Shown: positions 1 to 7,633, numbered from the stretch's first letter. The stretch is DNA of 40,127 bases from an uncultured Clostridia bacterium (GCA_947168405.1 CAMVLU010000003.1:1-40127), one strand, 5' to 3'. Notes: generated by a model from the letters alone, not told the origin. A program made the numbers and translations.

Positions 1-718
1 TTGATTGAACATTTACAGCTGTTCCCCAAGAGTATGGAATATCATTATCTCTTCTGTATACATTAGCTCTTGGATTATCCCAACTTCTAAATACAGCTTT
101 AATAGCTCCCATTAATTGCTCCTTAGGATCACTAGGGAATTCTTCTCCAATTTTAGCTTTATATTCATCTTTAAACTGTCTTGCTAATTCTTTTAAATCA
201 TCAGCAGTTAATTCAACATCTTGTTTAACTCCTCTATCTGCTTTCATTTTATCAATTAATTCTTCAAAGTATTTCTTTCCAACTTCCATTACTACATCAG
301 AATACATTTGAATAAATCTTCTATAACAATCCCATGCCCATCTTGGATTATTTGATTTTTCTGATAATACTTCTACAACATCCTCATTTAAACCTAAGTT
401 TAATATTGTATCCATCATTCCAGGCATTGAAGCACGAGCACCACTTCTTACAGAAACAAGTAATGGATTTTCTTTATCTCCAAATTTCTTTCCTGTAATT
501 TCTTCCATCTTTTCAATATACTCATTTATTTGAGCTTGAATTTCAGGATTTATTTCCTTTCCATCTTCATAATATTTAGTACAAGCTTCAGTCGTTATTG
601 TAAAACCTTGAGGAACAGGTAATCCAATATTAGTCATTTCAGCTAAGTTTGCACCTTTTCCACCTAAAAGTTCACGCATATTTGCATTTCCTTCAGTGAA
701 TAAATATACATATTTCAT
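1..718 (-). CDS. ppdK: Pyruvate, phosphate dikinase, N-terminal part (runs off the window)
   Basis: The first 239 codons of a gene that continues beyond the window edge. PPDK interconverts pyruvate, ATP and Pi with PEP, AMP and PPi in the cytoplasm. The translation opens [20 protein letters not shown], followed by [20 protein letters not shown], and later contains [20 protein letters not shown] and WGTAVNVQ; these are hallmark segments of the PPDK ATP-grasp nucleotide-binding domain, and the [11 protein letters not shown] stretch favours PPDK over PEP synthase. The ATG is preceded by AGGAGG at good spacing. The swivelling phospho-His domain and the PEP-binding barrel lie outside the window. 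Its promoter overlaps the terminator of the preceding pilin-like gene. The family is clear; only the C-terminal integrity is unknown. Confidence 0.96.
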   Translation of the reverse strand, partial: MKYVYLFTEGNANMRELLGGKGANLAEMTNIGLPVPQGFTITTEACTKYYEDGKEINPEIQAQINEYIEKMEEITGKKFGDKENPLLVSVRSGARASMPGMMDTILNLGLNEDVVEVLSEKSNNPRWAWDCYRRFIQMYSDVVMEVGKKYFEELIDKMKADRGVKQDVELTADDLKELARQFKDEYKAKIGEEFPSDPKEQLMGAIKAVFRSWDNPRANVYRRDNDIPYSWGTAVNVQS

Positions 719-740
719 ATATAATCCTCCTAACCAGTTT

Positions 741-769
741 ATTATATAAAAAAAAAGTTGTATTTTCAA
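741..769 (-). promoter_or_regulatory. Sigma-A-like promoter of ppdK
   Basis: On the minus strand there is TTGAAA, 17 bp, then TATAAT, placed just upstream of the ppdK ribosome binding site. The spacer contains the T9 tract of the terminator that ends the upstream pilin-like unit, so terminator and promoter are interleaved. This is a prediction from consensus match and position only. Confidence 0.6.
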
Positions 770-776
770 CAACTTT
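748..776 (-). terminator. Rho-independent terminator of the pilin-like cluster
   Basis: On the minus strand AAAAGTTGT and ACAACTTTT form a stem around a short loop, followed directly by a run of T. It lies just downstream of the Cys-rich reading frame ending at 813 and would end the unit that begins near 3030. Confidence 0.75.
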
Positions 777-812
777 TCTAAACAAATCATATTATTTGAC
801 ACAATTTGACAA

Positions 813-1331
813 TTAATTACAAATTGTACTATATTTACAACTACAACCTCCATTTGAATTACTACTACCAGATTTAAATCCACTCTTTCCCCAAGTATTT
901 TTACATGATTGTTCACAGTCTAAATTAGCATCTGTATCTAAAACTGCTGAATAAGTACAAATATTATTACTTAATTGTCCTGTAAACTCTCTACCTAAAA
1001 TCATATTTTTTCTTAAACATGGTTCAGTACAACTATTTTCACTAGAATTTCCATTATTTTTATTATTATTACTTTTTTCAAAATAACAATTAATATTTGC
1101 CATACTACCATCACTTTCATAAAAAGCAAAAGTATAATTACCACAACTAAATTCAATATCTGAACAATTTGAAGAATTATATATATCAGGATCAGCAATT
1201 GTTACTTTGCAATAACATGAATTTTTATAATACACTTTATTTACAGATTTATTAAATGAATCTATTTTAGCACTATTAGGACATGTATAAGATGAACAAT
1301 CATTTTTTTCTCTACTTGGTAAATCTGCTTG
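813..1331 (-). pseudogene. Cys-rich C-terminal extension separated from the pilin-like gene by an in-frame TAA
   Basis: An open frame of about 172 codons follows directly, in the same frame, after the TAA that ends the pilin-like gene at 1332. It has no ATG near its beginning and no Shine-Dalgarno sequence; the first possible start is a GTG at 1235 without an RBS. The translation is rich in Cys, Asn and Ser, and its end (CSCKYSTIC) resembles the Cys-rich tail of the neighbouring paralogue (CTCKYNC). The simplest reading is that one longer secreted or membrane-anchored protein was truncated by a nonsense mutation. Stop-codon readthrough or an assembly error are alternatives. No named domain was recognised. 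Confidence 0.6.
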
Positions 1332-1730
1332 TTATTCAGAAGTATTAGATTCAACCTCTGGTTCATAAATATCTGAACAATTCTTTGTATTTATTTTTTC
1401 ATTCCAACACGAAATCCATGAAGTTGCGGTAACTTCATCTACTGTATCTATACCTTCATCAACTAATTCCATAATTAAATTTATTATAAATGGAACTAAA
1501 AAAACAACTATACCATATATAATTCTTTTTATTAATTTTCTTCTTGCATCTTGTAAAGATTTTTCATCTTCTGCTTTTGTTACTGCATTAAACATATCAA
1601 TTGATCCAAATACAATCAATAATATTGGTACTGTCCATCGAAGAATTTCTAAAAACACTTTAATTACATTTAAAAATGGTTGTAAATTAGCACACATTTC
1701 TTCAACAGCTGTACAATCTAGTATATACAT
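1332..1730 (-). CDS. Two-helix T4SS-pilin-like membrane protein, paralogue 1
   Basis: 132 residues starting MYILDCTAVEEMC. The ATG at 1730 has AGAGGTG ahead of it; a TTG further upstream was rejected because it lacks an RBS. A first hydrophobic helix (about 17-41) is followed by the loop GSIDMFNAVTKAEDEKSLQD, a basic patch (RRKLIKR) and a second helix ending VPFIINLIMEL; the tail has CW and further Cys residues. The helix-loop-helix plan with a conserved [GC][ST][IV]D[MI]F motif matches small VirB2/TrbC-type or T4SS_pilin-type proteins, and it is shared with three neighbours. No secretion ATPase or other T4SS gene is visible. The gene stops at a TAA that is followed in frame by the Cys-rich extension. 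Function is unproven. Confidence 0.7.
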   Translation of the reverse strand: MYILDCTAVEEMCANLQPFLNVIKVFLEILRWTVPILLIVFGSIDMFNAVTKAEDEKSLQDARRKLIKRIIYGIVVFLVPFIINLIMELVDEGIDTVDEVTATSWISCWNEKINTKNCSDIYEPEVESNTSE

Positions 1731-1740
1731 CGAATCACCT

Positions 1741-1770
1741 CTTTTAAAGAAAAATGAAGCTATTAGCTTC
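1741..1770 (-). terminator. Possible weak terminator between pilin-like paralogues
   Basis: A perfect 6-bp stem GAAGCT/AGCTTC with a 3-nt loop is followed on the minus strand by ATTTTTCTTT. It overlaps the TGA stop of the upstream paralogue. The stem is short, so it may only attenuate transcription. Confidence 0.35.
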
Positions 1771-2254
1771 AATCATCACATCTTCCATCATATTGATCAT
1801 AATCGCTACAATCTTCAACCGGAATATCGTAAGCAACATCACAATTCTTATTATTGGAATCACAATTGTATTTACAAGTACAAGTTGATCCGTCACTTGA
1901 TCTATTACTAGAACTTCCACCTTTATACCAACATTCAAAGAAATTACCATTTTTTAAATTATCGTTATTAAGATTATCATTATCTTTTATAATTTGTCCA
2001 GCCATATCAAATGCTAATGTAACTAAAAATGGAATTAAAAATGCTACTAATGCATAAATTAATCTCCTAATAAAAGTACTTTTCGCTTCTCCAGCTTTTT
2101 TATCATCATTACTTGCCATTGCCTTGAACATATCAATTGAGCCTAATATTATTAACACAACTGGTATTGCCCAACGAATTATATTTAAAACAAATTTAAT
2201 TGCTCCTATTATTGTGTTCATACTTGCAGAACATGAATATGCAACTTGAATCAT
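1769..2254 (-). CDS. Two-helix T4SS-pilin-like membrane protein with Cys-rich tail, paralogue 2
   Basis: 161 residues; the ATG is preceded by AAGGAGGACATTT. Residues from about 12 to 90 hold two hydrophobic helices separated by GSIDMFKAMASNDDKKAGEA and the basic RRL patch, nearly identical to the downstream-numbered neighbour at 2269. After the second helix come an Asn-rich linker, a FFECWYKGG motif, and a tail with CTCKYNC and several further Cys. The tail resembles the one cut off from paralogue 1. It ends in TGA, which supports the standard code. An exported, possibly disulphide-bonded membrane or pilus subunit is inferred; no assembly machinery for this family lies beside it. Confidence 0.7.
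   Translation of the reverse strand: MIQVAYSCSASMNTIIGAIKFVLNIIRWAIPVVLIILGSIDMFKAMASNDDKKAGEAKSTFIRRLIYALVAFLIPFLVTLAFDMAGQIIKDNDNLNNDNLKNGNFFECWYKGGSSSNRSSDGSTCTCKYNCDSNNKNCDVAYDIPVEDCSDYDQYDGRCDD
1981..2222. repeat. Diverged direct repeat, copy A (pilin-like coding sequence)
   Basis: About 242 bp of the paralogue at 1769 recurs at 2349-2590, offset by 368 bp, with only scattered mostly synonymous differences. It reflects a recent tandem gene duplication. Confidence 0.85.
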
Positions 2255-2268
2255 AAATGTCCTCCTTA

Positions 2269-2628
2269 TTAATTATTTCTTTCATACCAACAAGTAAAGA
2301 AATTTCCATCTTGACTATTTACTTCACCTATTTTATTTTGATCACCATTATCTTTAATAATTTGTCCAGCCATATCAAATGCTAGTGTAACTAAAAATGG
2401 AATTAAAAATGCTACTAATGCATAAATAAGTCTTCTAATAAATCTACTTTTTGCTTCCCCTGCTTTTTTATCATCATTACTTGCCATTGCCTTAAACATA
2501 TCAATTGAACCTAATATTATTAATACAACTGGTATTGCCCAACGTATCATATTCAAAACAAACTCAATTCCCCCAATAATTGTATTCATACTCGTACTTC
2601 TACAAGCTAATATTTGAAATAAATTCAT
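2269..2628 (-). CDS. Two-helix T4SS-pilin-like membrane protein, paralogue 3
   Basis: 119 residues starting MNLFQILACRSTSMNTIIGG, with GGGAGG ahead of the ATG. From MNTIIG to IIKDN it matches paralogue 2 apart from about four substitutions, keeping GSIDMFKAMASNDDKKAGEA and the RRLIYALVAFLIPF second helix. It ends FFTCWYERNN and lacks the Cys-rich tail. Its own promoter lies upstream at 2653, so it can be expressed apart from paralogue 4. Two transmembrane helices and a Cys near each end are visible; the pilin-like assignment is by fold pattern and family resemblance, not by context. Confidence 0.7.
   Translation of the reverse strand: MNLFQILACRSTSMNTIIGGIEFVLNMIRWAIPVVLIILGSIDMFKAMASNDDKKAGEAKSRFIRRLIYALVAFLIPFLVTLAFDMAGQIIKDNGDQNKIGEVNSQDGNFFTCWYERNN
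2349..2590. repeat. Diverged direct repeat, copy B (pilin-like coding sequence)
   Basis: Partner of the repeat at 1981-2222; it covers the two-helix core of paralogue 3. The tails after the repeat differ completely, so only the core was duplicated or conserved. Confidence 0.85.
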
Positions 2629-2652
2629 ATATATCCTCCCACATCTATTAAT

Positions 2653-2681
2653 ATCATACTAAATTATTAACTATAAATCAA
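2653..2681 (-). promoter_or_regulatory. Promoter of pilin-like paralogue 3
   Basis: On the minus strand there is TTGATT, 17 bp, TATGAT, about 25 bp ahead of the start codon at 2628. Consensus spacing and location support it. Confidence 0.6.
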
Positions 2682-2695
2682 GTTATTTTTCAAAA

Positions 2696-3013
2696 TTATT
2701 TTTTTTCTTGATTACTTTTTACATAATTATAACATTCATACCAACCATCATCATAATCCATTGGCAGTATTTTATCAACTGCACCTAAAATAAATGGAAC
2801 CATGTATGGTATTATAAAAATAACAATGGCATACACGATTTTCCAAATTATTCCTGTTCTTAATTTTTTTATTTCATCTTCTTTTTTTGTAATAACAATT
2901 CTAAAAATATCTACTGTACAAAATACTATCAATACAATAGGAACAAAAAAATGAATAACATTTAAAACTTCTACAACAATTTTTAAAATTGCTTGCATAT
3001 CAGAATTACACAT
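2696..3013 (-). CDS. Two-helix T4SS-pilin-like membrane protein, paralogue 4
   Basis: 105 residues starting MCNSDMQAILKIVVEV. It has the same plan as the three other copies: helix 1 ending VPIVLIVF, loop CTVDIFRIVITKKEDEIKK, helix 2 ending IIPYMVPFI, and a short tail with WYEC. It is the most diverged copy: the usual GSID is CTVD. An AGGTG element lies before the ATG; an overlapping ATG 4 nt upstream opens only a 3-codon frame and was rejected. It is the first gene of the cluster in transcription order and has a promoter at 3034-3062. Role unknown beyond small integral membrane, probable pilin-like, protein. Confidence 0.65.
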   Translation of the reverse strand: MCNSDMQAILKIVVEVLNVIHFFVPIVLIVFCTVDIFRIVITKKEDEIKKLRTGIIWKIVYAIVIFIIPYMVPFILGAVDKILPMDYDDGWYECYNYVKSNQEKK

Positions 3014-3033
3014 ACATTATCACCTACGGGATG

Positions 3034-3062
3034 ATTATACAATAAATCTATTAAAAAAGCAA
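3034..3062 (-). promoter_or_regulatory. Promoter of the pilin-like cluster
   Basis: On the minus strand there is TTGCTT, 17 bp, TATAAT, about 20 bp before the start codon of the first pilin-like gene. This is a consensus-based prediction. Confidence 0.55.
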
Positions 3063-3115
3063 ATAAATTATTATTAAAACTCAAATTTAAAAAAGATGGA
3101 TTAAATGTTGTTTAA

Positions 3116-3584
3116 TTAATTTAATTCTTCTTTTCCATATATTTCAAAATTTTTTATTTGATTAAGTAAATAGATTCATCAAAAATATATATTTTTTTTA
3201 TCACTATGTTCTTTAATATATTTTTCAATGAGAATTAATTCTTCAAAAGGAGATTTTCTAACAAAATCATAGTTATTCACAATTTTAAAAATCATACAAA
3301 ACCAACAAAAAATGCATTATTTAAATGAAAAATAACAAGACTAGTTCTAAATACTTTCATTATTCCAGCCATTAATAAAAAGTAGAATGTTAATTGTATC
3401 AAATTATAATCACTATATGGAATCAAACCTTTAGCAATATTCAAGGAAAATCCATATTTCCAAACTTCATCAAAAATGAATTCACTAATAAAAAATTCAT
3501 ACAAGAAAATAAACATAAACAATATAAAAAAATATTATTTAAATCTAATTTAACGTTTAGTTTTTTAATATTAATTTTATTCAT
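3116..3584 (-). pseudogene. Decayed remnant of a glycosyltransferase-39-like membrane protein
   Basis: An ATG at 3584 opens a short frame (MNKINIKKLNVKLDLNNIF) that must shift frame to continue into FIFDEVWKYGFSLNIAKGLI and PYSDYNLIQLTFYFLL. That stretch resembles the N-terminal part of PMT/GT39-type membrane glycosyltransferases (pattern DE-W-YG-S-IA-GLIPY-D-N). Further on the minus strand, after more stops and another shift, a segment readable as KIYIFDESIYLIK looks like the C-terminal part. A full-length family member has about 450-550 residues, so most of the middle has been lost. No functional product is expected. The 3014-3290 stretch holds only this remnant and the promoter at 3034. 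Confidence 0.6.
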
Positions 3585-3602
3585 AATTACTTCCTAATTT
3601 TT

Positions 3603-5107
3603 TTATTTAACTTCCCATAAAATGAAATAATCATCTTCATAAAGTTTATTATAATTATATGCTTTATCAATTAGAATATTTAATTTATTATCTTTATATA
3701 AAATATAATAATTAAACTGATATTTTTTAGATATTTCATCAAAATTATAATAAATATTTTGGTAATCAGTTAATATATCATCACCATCAAATTTATTAAA
3801 TTCTTTCATATATAAATCTGCTCTTGAATCAATAAATACAGGAATATCATTAAATAACAAATAACTTCCAAAATTATATTCATTAAAAAATTTGTTATCC
3901 CGATAATCAATATTTTCTTTTAAATATTTAACCAATAAAGTTGGATACATAGTATCATCAATATTTTTTAATTTATTAATATTATTTATATAATCTGGAA
4001 TAAATAATACCAGAAAAAAATTTAGTACAAAAACAATAGGAAGAAAAAGCATTTTTTAAACTTATAAAAACCTTTTTGTTTTCTTAAAATAATCTGATTT
4101 AAAATGTTAGAAATAATAAAACCATTAAAAATAATAGAGAAAGAAATTTGTCTTCGACTCATAAAACTTAACAAAGTAAAACCTAAGAAGAAAAATAATT
4201 CTCTTAATGAAATTTTTATCTTTGAAAAAATTAAAAGAAATATTATAAAAATTAAGTATACAAAATATCCAATATTTTGTATTAAAACAAGTGGTAAATG
4301 TTCCGATATTATATTTAAAGAATCACCATTTAGTGTATTAATTAAATAAGTATATGGAATATATTTTAAAGGTGTTAATAAACCAGTAAATAAAGAAATG
4401 AAAAAAATAATAAATAAATATTTTGTATTTTCATTATAATCAATCTTTAATTTATAATATTCCAATTTTATTTTTTTCTTTTTAAAATATAAAGCAACAA
4501 AATATTCGGCAAAAAAAGGAAAATAAATAACGAAATAGAATGGAAAAACAGCCAAATGAATATTAGAAATTAAAATTGGAATTATAACTAAAATTATCCC
4601 ATAAGTTATTTTTTTGCATTTCAGAAATTTTAAAATAAACAAAAATGTCAACACAAACAACAAAAAGGATAATATTTGAGCCCTTGCAGTAAAAAATGGA
4701 ATTAAAAGAAAAAAATTACAAATCGTGACAATAAAGCTAACATACTTATTACTAATATATTTATTGGTTCGATAAATAACTACTAAATTAAATATAGTAA
4801 AAACAATAGTAATTATATATAAACCCAAAAAATTAAATTTATTATAAATTATATATATAATTAAATCAAAAAATAAATGTGGATAACTATAATTTAAATT
4901 TTGAATAAAACAAAAATGATCTTTAAAATCAATACCCTTTTTAAATATTATCTCTCCTATCTTAATTGAATAAAAAGTATCATTTTGAAAAGTTGAAACA
5001 ACGAAAAAAATTGGAAAAAGAAATAATAATGAATAAATAATAAAATTTGATAATTTAATATAATCATCAGGATTTAGTTTATAATACCACAAAGCTAATT
5101 TTTTCAT
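3603..5107 (-). pseudogene. GT-C-type membrane glycosyltransferase-like gene split by one frameshift
   Basis: A 361-codon frame (5107 to 4022) with about ten hydrophobic helices is followed, in the -1 frame, by a 149-codon frame (4052 to 3603). The first part has QNDTFYSIKIGEIIFKKGID and YPHLFFDLIIYIIY; the second has FNEYNFGSYLLF and IPVFIDSRADLY. Together they make a protein of about 495 residues of the kind seen in bacterial GT-C-like polytopic transferases, where an N-terminal D-T-F motif and a late FIDxRxDLY motif belong to one chain. The two frames meet at an A6 run (4052-4057); one extra A would restore a single frame. It could be a pseudogene, a homopolymer assembly error, or a slippage site. 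The start has GAGG ahead of it. The donor and acceptor sugars cannot be told. Confidence 0.65.
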
Positions 5108-5162
5108 AAATACCTCAAATTAATTATAATATATATTTTACAAAATATAAAGATGTATATGT

Positions 5163-5194
5163 AAAAAAAAAACTATTTGAAAAAATCAAATAGT
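5163..5194 (-). terminator. Strong terminator ending the Tad locus
   Basis: On the minus strand ACTATTTGA and TCAAATAGT pair over a 5-nt loop and run straight into T9-10. The right arm carries the TAG stop of the tadZ-like gene, so the hairpin overlaps the coding end. Confidence 0.9.
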
Positions 5195-6162
5195 CCTTTT
5201 TTATTACTTTTTTCACTAACTGGCGATATAATTCCTAGTTTTGTCAATAATTTATCCAATTCTTTATTGTTCTTTCGATCGTTAAGAGGTGGAATATTAT
5301 AATAAACACTAATATTAGCTTCTTTTGCAAATAAATCAACTTCTTGATCAGAAAGCAAACTATTAACAAAAATAACCTTTTTCCCTTTTAATTTTTGAAA
5401 TACTAATCGATCAGAAAATAATAATTTGTTTACTTCCCATAATGATGGATCTAATAAATAAATTACATCATCACAAATACTTTCTAATCTATTATCAGCT
5501 TCTAATAACATTACATCATATCCAAAACTATTATTCAAATGACTTTGAATTTGGTTACTACCTATAGAAACCATATCATCAGATCTATAATACACAAAAT
5601 TCTTTTTATCTATTTCTATACATTGAACTTTTTTTCCTAAAGAATCTAATTCAGTTTTCAACATATAAACAAACTTTGTACTATATGAATTATTTTCAAT
5701 ATTAGAAATACCTAATACGATTCTACCACTACTTGAATATATATCATCTTCTTTATCATCGTGAACAATACTAGGATCACTTTTTTCAACTTTAGAAAAC
5801 TCTTTTACATTATCTATAGTATTACTTCGTTGAACTAATTCCAACAATCCTCTAATATTATCTGTAAAATTATAAATATTTAAACTAACCAAAAAAGATA
5901 AAAATCTTTTTGGGGGTGGATTATCCGGTGGTAAAAATAAAATAAGTTTATCCATATCAAAACTTTTTGATAATTCTTTTAAGACACTTTCCTTTGGAAA
6001 ATCTTGAATTGCAGTAGCATCAATAATAATTTTTTTATAAAAAATAGAATTAAAACTGTTTGCAATTTGACTTACTTTGTATACACCATTTAATTCTTTT
6101 AATACTTCAATATTTGTTCCATATATTAAATCTCTATATTTATTTGTAACTATAATATTCAT
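5173..6162 (-). CDS. TadZ/CpaE-like pilus localisation protein with degenerate MinD-type ATPase domain
   Basis: 329 residues. Residues 1-115 look receiver-like (alternating beta/alpha, ending LVSLNIYNFTDNIRGLLELV). A charged linker follows, then a ParA/MinD-like domain from about 146: GRIVLGISNIENNSYSTKFV sits where the deviant Walker A should be, VQCIEID where the Walker A' strand sits, YDVMLLEADN where the Walker B strand sits, and later IFVNS and a YYNIPPL segment. The Gly-Lys of the P-loop is missing, so ATP hydrolysis is unlikely. In Tad loci TadZ/CpaE places the pilus machine in the cell, and atypical ATPase domains are known in that family. It is the last gene of the flp-tadE-tadZ unit (6 nt after the tadE-like gene) and overlaps a strong terminator. 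Confidence 0.7.
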   Translation of the reverse strand: MNIIVTNKYRDLIYGTNIEVLKELNGVYKVSQIANSFNSIFYKKIIIDATAIQDFPKESVLKELSKSFDMDKLILFLPPDNPPPKRFLSFLVSLNIYNFTDNIRGLLELVQRSNTIDNVKEFSKVEKSDPSIVHDDKEDDIYSSSGRIVLGISNIENNSYSTKFVYMLKTELDSLGKKVQCIEIDKKNFVYYRSDDMVSIGSNQIQSHLNNSFGYDVMLLEADNRLESICDDVIYLLDPSLWEVNKLLFSDRLVFQKLKGKKVIFVNSLLSDQEVDLFAKEANISVYYNIPPLNDRKNNKELDKLLTKLGIISPVSEKSNKKGLFDFFK

Positions 6163-6168
6163 ATTTTA

Positions 6169-6585
6169 TCACCTACATACATATGATGGATTACATGATG
6201 TTCCATATATTGTTTTTGTTTCATTTCTAATTGGTAATTTCAAACTAACACCAATCATAGGTAAATCAAAATTAACTACAGTTTCAATTTTATAAACAGA
6301 ACTAATTTTTCCATCTGATGAATTATTATATTCATAACAACATACTTTTAAATCATTATAATACTTTCTTTCTTTTAAAGCACCATATAATGTGTTGTCA
6401 CCAGCTTTATCACTTTTTGTTCCCAAGGCAACTTGTCCTTCGGTTCTTTCAAGCATAGTTAAAACATAGTTACTAGCACGATAACAAGCCGCATAATTCA
6501 TTATTAATGCTATAAAAACTATAAATATGGCTAAAAAACCTAATATAATATAAAACAAAATTGAACCTCCTACGGCTTCTCTCAT
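6169..6585 (-). CDS. TadE-like pseudopilin
   Basis: 138 residues with AGGAGG before the ATG. A short basic/acidic N-terminus (MREAVGGS) is followed by one long hydrophobic helix (about 8-35) and then YAACYRASNY and an extracytoplasmic domain that ends with a Cys pair (CNPSYVC); CC occurs mid-protein. This is the plan of TadE/TadF minor pilins, whose hydrophobic N-terminus follows a prepilin-peptidase site. It lies 14 nt after the Flp-like gene and just ahead of tadZ. The exact processing site is not certain because the residues before the helix do not match the classical G/xxxxE pattern. Confidence 0.6.
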   Translation of the reverse strand: MREAVGGSILFYIILGFLAIFIVFIALIMNYAACYRASNYVLTMLERTEGQVALGTKSDKAGDNTLYGALKERKYYNDLKVCCYEYNNSSDGKISSVYKIETVVNFDLPMIGVSLKLPIRNETKTIYGTSCNPSYVCR

Positions 6586-6599
6586 AACTACCTCCTAAA

Positions 6600-6770
6600 T
6601 TATCTATTATAATCTGCTTTTGCTGAATTTCCTTGACTTGTAAAATCTCCCCACATATTTGTAATTGTATCAGAAATTGGTTTTCTAAAAGCCATAAAAA
6701 TAGCTAAAATAACACCTGCAGCTATAATTACAATAAGTGTCATTGATAATTCTCCACTTGCTTCTTTCAT
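6600..6770 (-). CDS. Flp-like major pilin, 56 residues
   Basis: A short gene with AAAGGAG ahead of the ATG at 6770. The product opens MKEASGELSMTL, has one helix of about 18 residues (LIVIIAAGVILAIFMAF), and ends in a short polar tail with WGDFTSQ. Length, hydrophobicity and position (after tadC, before a tadE-like gene) fit a Flp/Tad fibre pilin, the subunit made in largest amount. It alone among the machine genes has a clear private promoter directly upstream (6802-6830), as expected for a major subunit. The peptide lacks the usual Glu-Tyr pair of Flp pilins, so family membership rests on plan and context. Confidence 0.6.
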   Translation of the reverse strand: MKEASGELSMTLIVIIAAGVILAIFMAFRKPISDTITNMWGDFTSQGNSAKADYNR

Positions 6771-6801
6771 TATTATTTCTCCTTTCTATTATTACTAAAA
6801 T

Positions 6802-6830
6802 AATATATCATAAATTATATTTAAAATCAA
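6802..6830 (-). promoter_or_regulatory. Promoter of the flp-tadE-tadZ unit
   Basis: On the minus strand there is TTGATT, 17 bp, TATATT in the 74-bp gap between tadC and the Flp-like gene. Confidence 0.6.
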
Positions 6831-6844
6831 TAATATTTTACACT

Positions 6845-7633
6845 TTATGACCAACTCATCATCATCATAACCATCGCAAGGAATATTACTAACATAGTTC
6901 CTCCTCCAGTTACAATTAGCATTGACATAGTCTTTTTTTCCATTTTATTTAATCTTGCAGCATATTTTTGTTCTCTTGCTTTATTTTGTAAAGATGAAAC
7001 ACTTTTAGAAAATACAGATAACTGTTCTTGTTTATTTTCTTGTGCTCCAATACTAAGTCTATAAAGAAGTCTCATCATTCTTAAAGAATCTCCAACTGGA
7101 TACTTTTCAGCAAAGTCTAAGTAAGGTTGAATTGAAGAATCACCTGAATCAATCTTATGTATCATTTCTTGTAATCCTTCTCTAAACATCTCAGGTGCAG
7201 TATCAATTGATCTAGATATAGCAACTGGTATAGTATAATGCTGAGCAAGTATTTCAATACTTTTTAAGTAATATGGTAAATTTTGATCTATAACTGTCAA
7301 ATTTTTCTTATACCATCCCTTTAAACTAGAATATTGATTTCTATATATTACAATTAATATAACTATTCCAATAATTAAATTAATCCATGTAAAGTTGAAA
7401 AGCAAAACTGCTAAGACAATAGCAAACCAAATCATTATATTTTTAATTCTTTTTTCAAACATTACATCAGGATCAGCATTACCTTGATATTTTGCCTTTA
7501 CTAAAAAATCATAATCTTTTTCTTTTAAATATGCAAATAATGCTTTATTATCTTCATATAATTTTTTTGTATTAATTGCTCCTCCATAACTAAGAACAAA
7601 TAATATTATTAAAACAACAATTGCAAATTCCAT
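6845..7633 (-). CDS. tadC: TadC-like inner platform protein (T2SS F domain)
   Basis: 262 residues. One N-terminal helix, a pair of helices at about 68-100, a helical cytoplasmic domain (residues about 110-235, with NLPYYLKSIEILAQHY) and a C-terminal helix at about 237-259 match the T2SSF/GspF-type platform proteins that work in the Tad system as the TadB/TadC pair. The platform couples TadA ATPase movement to pilin extraction from the membrane. Its ATG overlaps the TAA of tadB (TAATG), so the two are translationally coupled and probably made in equal amounts. Confidence 0.8.
   Translation of the reverse strand: MEFAIVVLIILFVLSYGGAINTKKLYEDNKALFAYLKEKDYDFLVKAKYQGNADPDVMFEKRIKNIMIWFAIVLAVLLFNFTWINLIIGIVILIVIYRNQYSSLKGWYKKNLTVIDQNLPYYLKSIEILAQHYTIPVAISRSIDTAPEMFREGLQEMIHKIDSGDSSIQPYLDFAEKYPVGDSLRMMRLLYRLSIGAQENKQEQLSVFSKSVSSLQNKAREQKYAARLNKMEKKTMSMLIVTGGGTMLVIFLAMVMMMMSWS

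Noticed and set aside
796..811. Two plus-strand TTGACA boxes near 796 and 806
   Set aside because: No good -10 at the right distance and no plus-strand gene or terminator downstream.
1332..3013. Conjugative type IV secretion locus
   Set aside because: Only pilin-like proteins are present; no ATPase, coupling protein or relaxase was seen within the window.
4022..4057. Programmed -1 ribosomal frameshift at the A6 run
   Set aside because: The codon phase (TTT AAA AAA TGC) does not give the classical X-XXY-YYZ heptamer, and no downstream pseudoknot was evident; mutation or assembly error is simpler.
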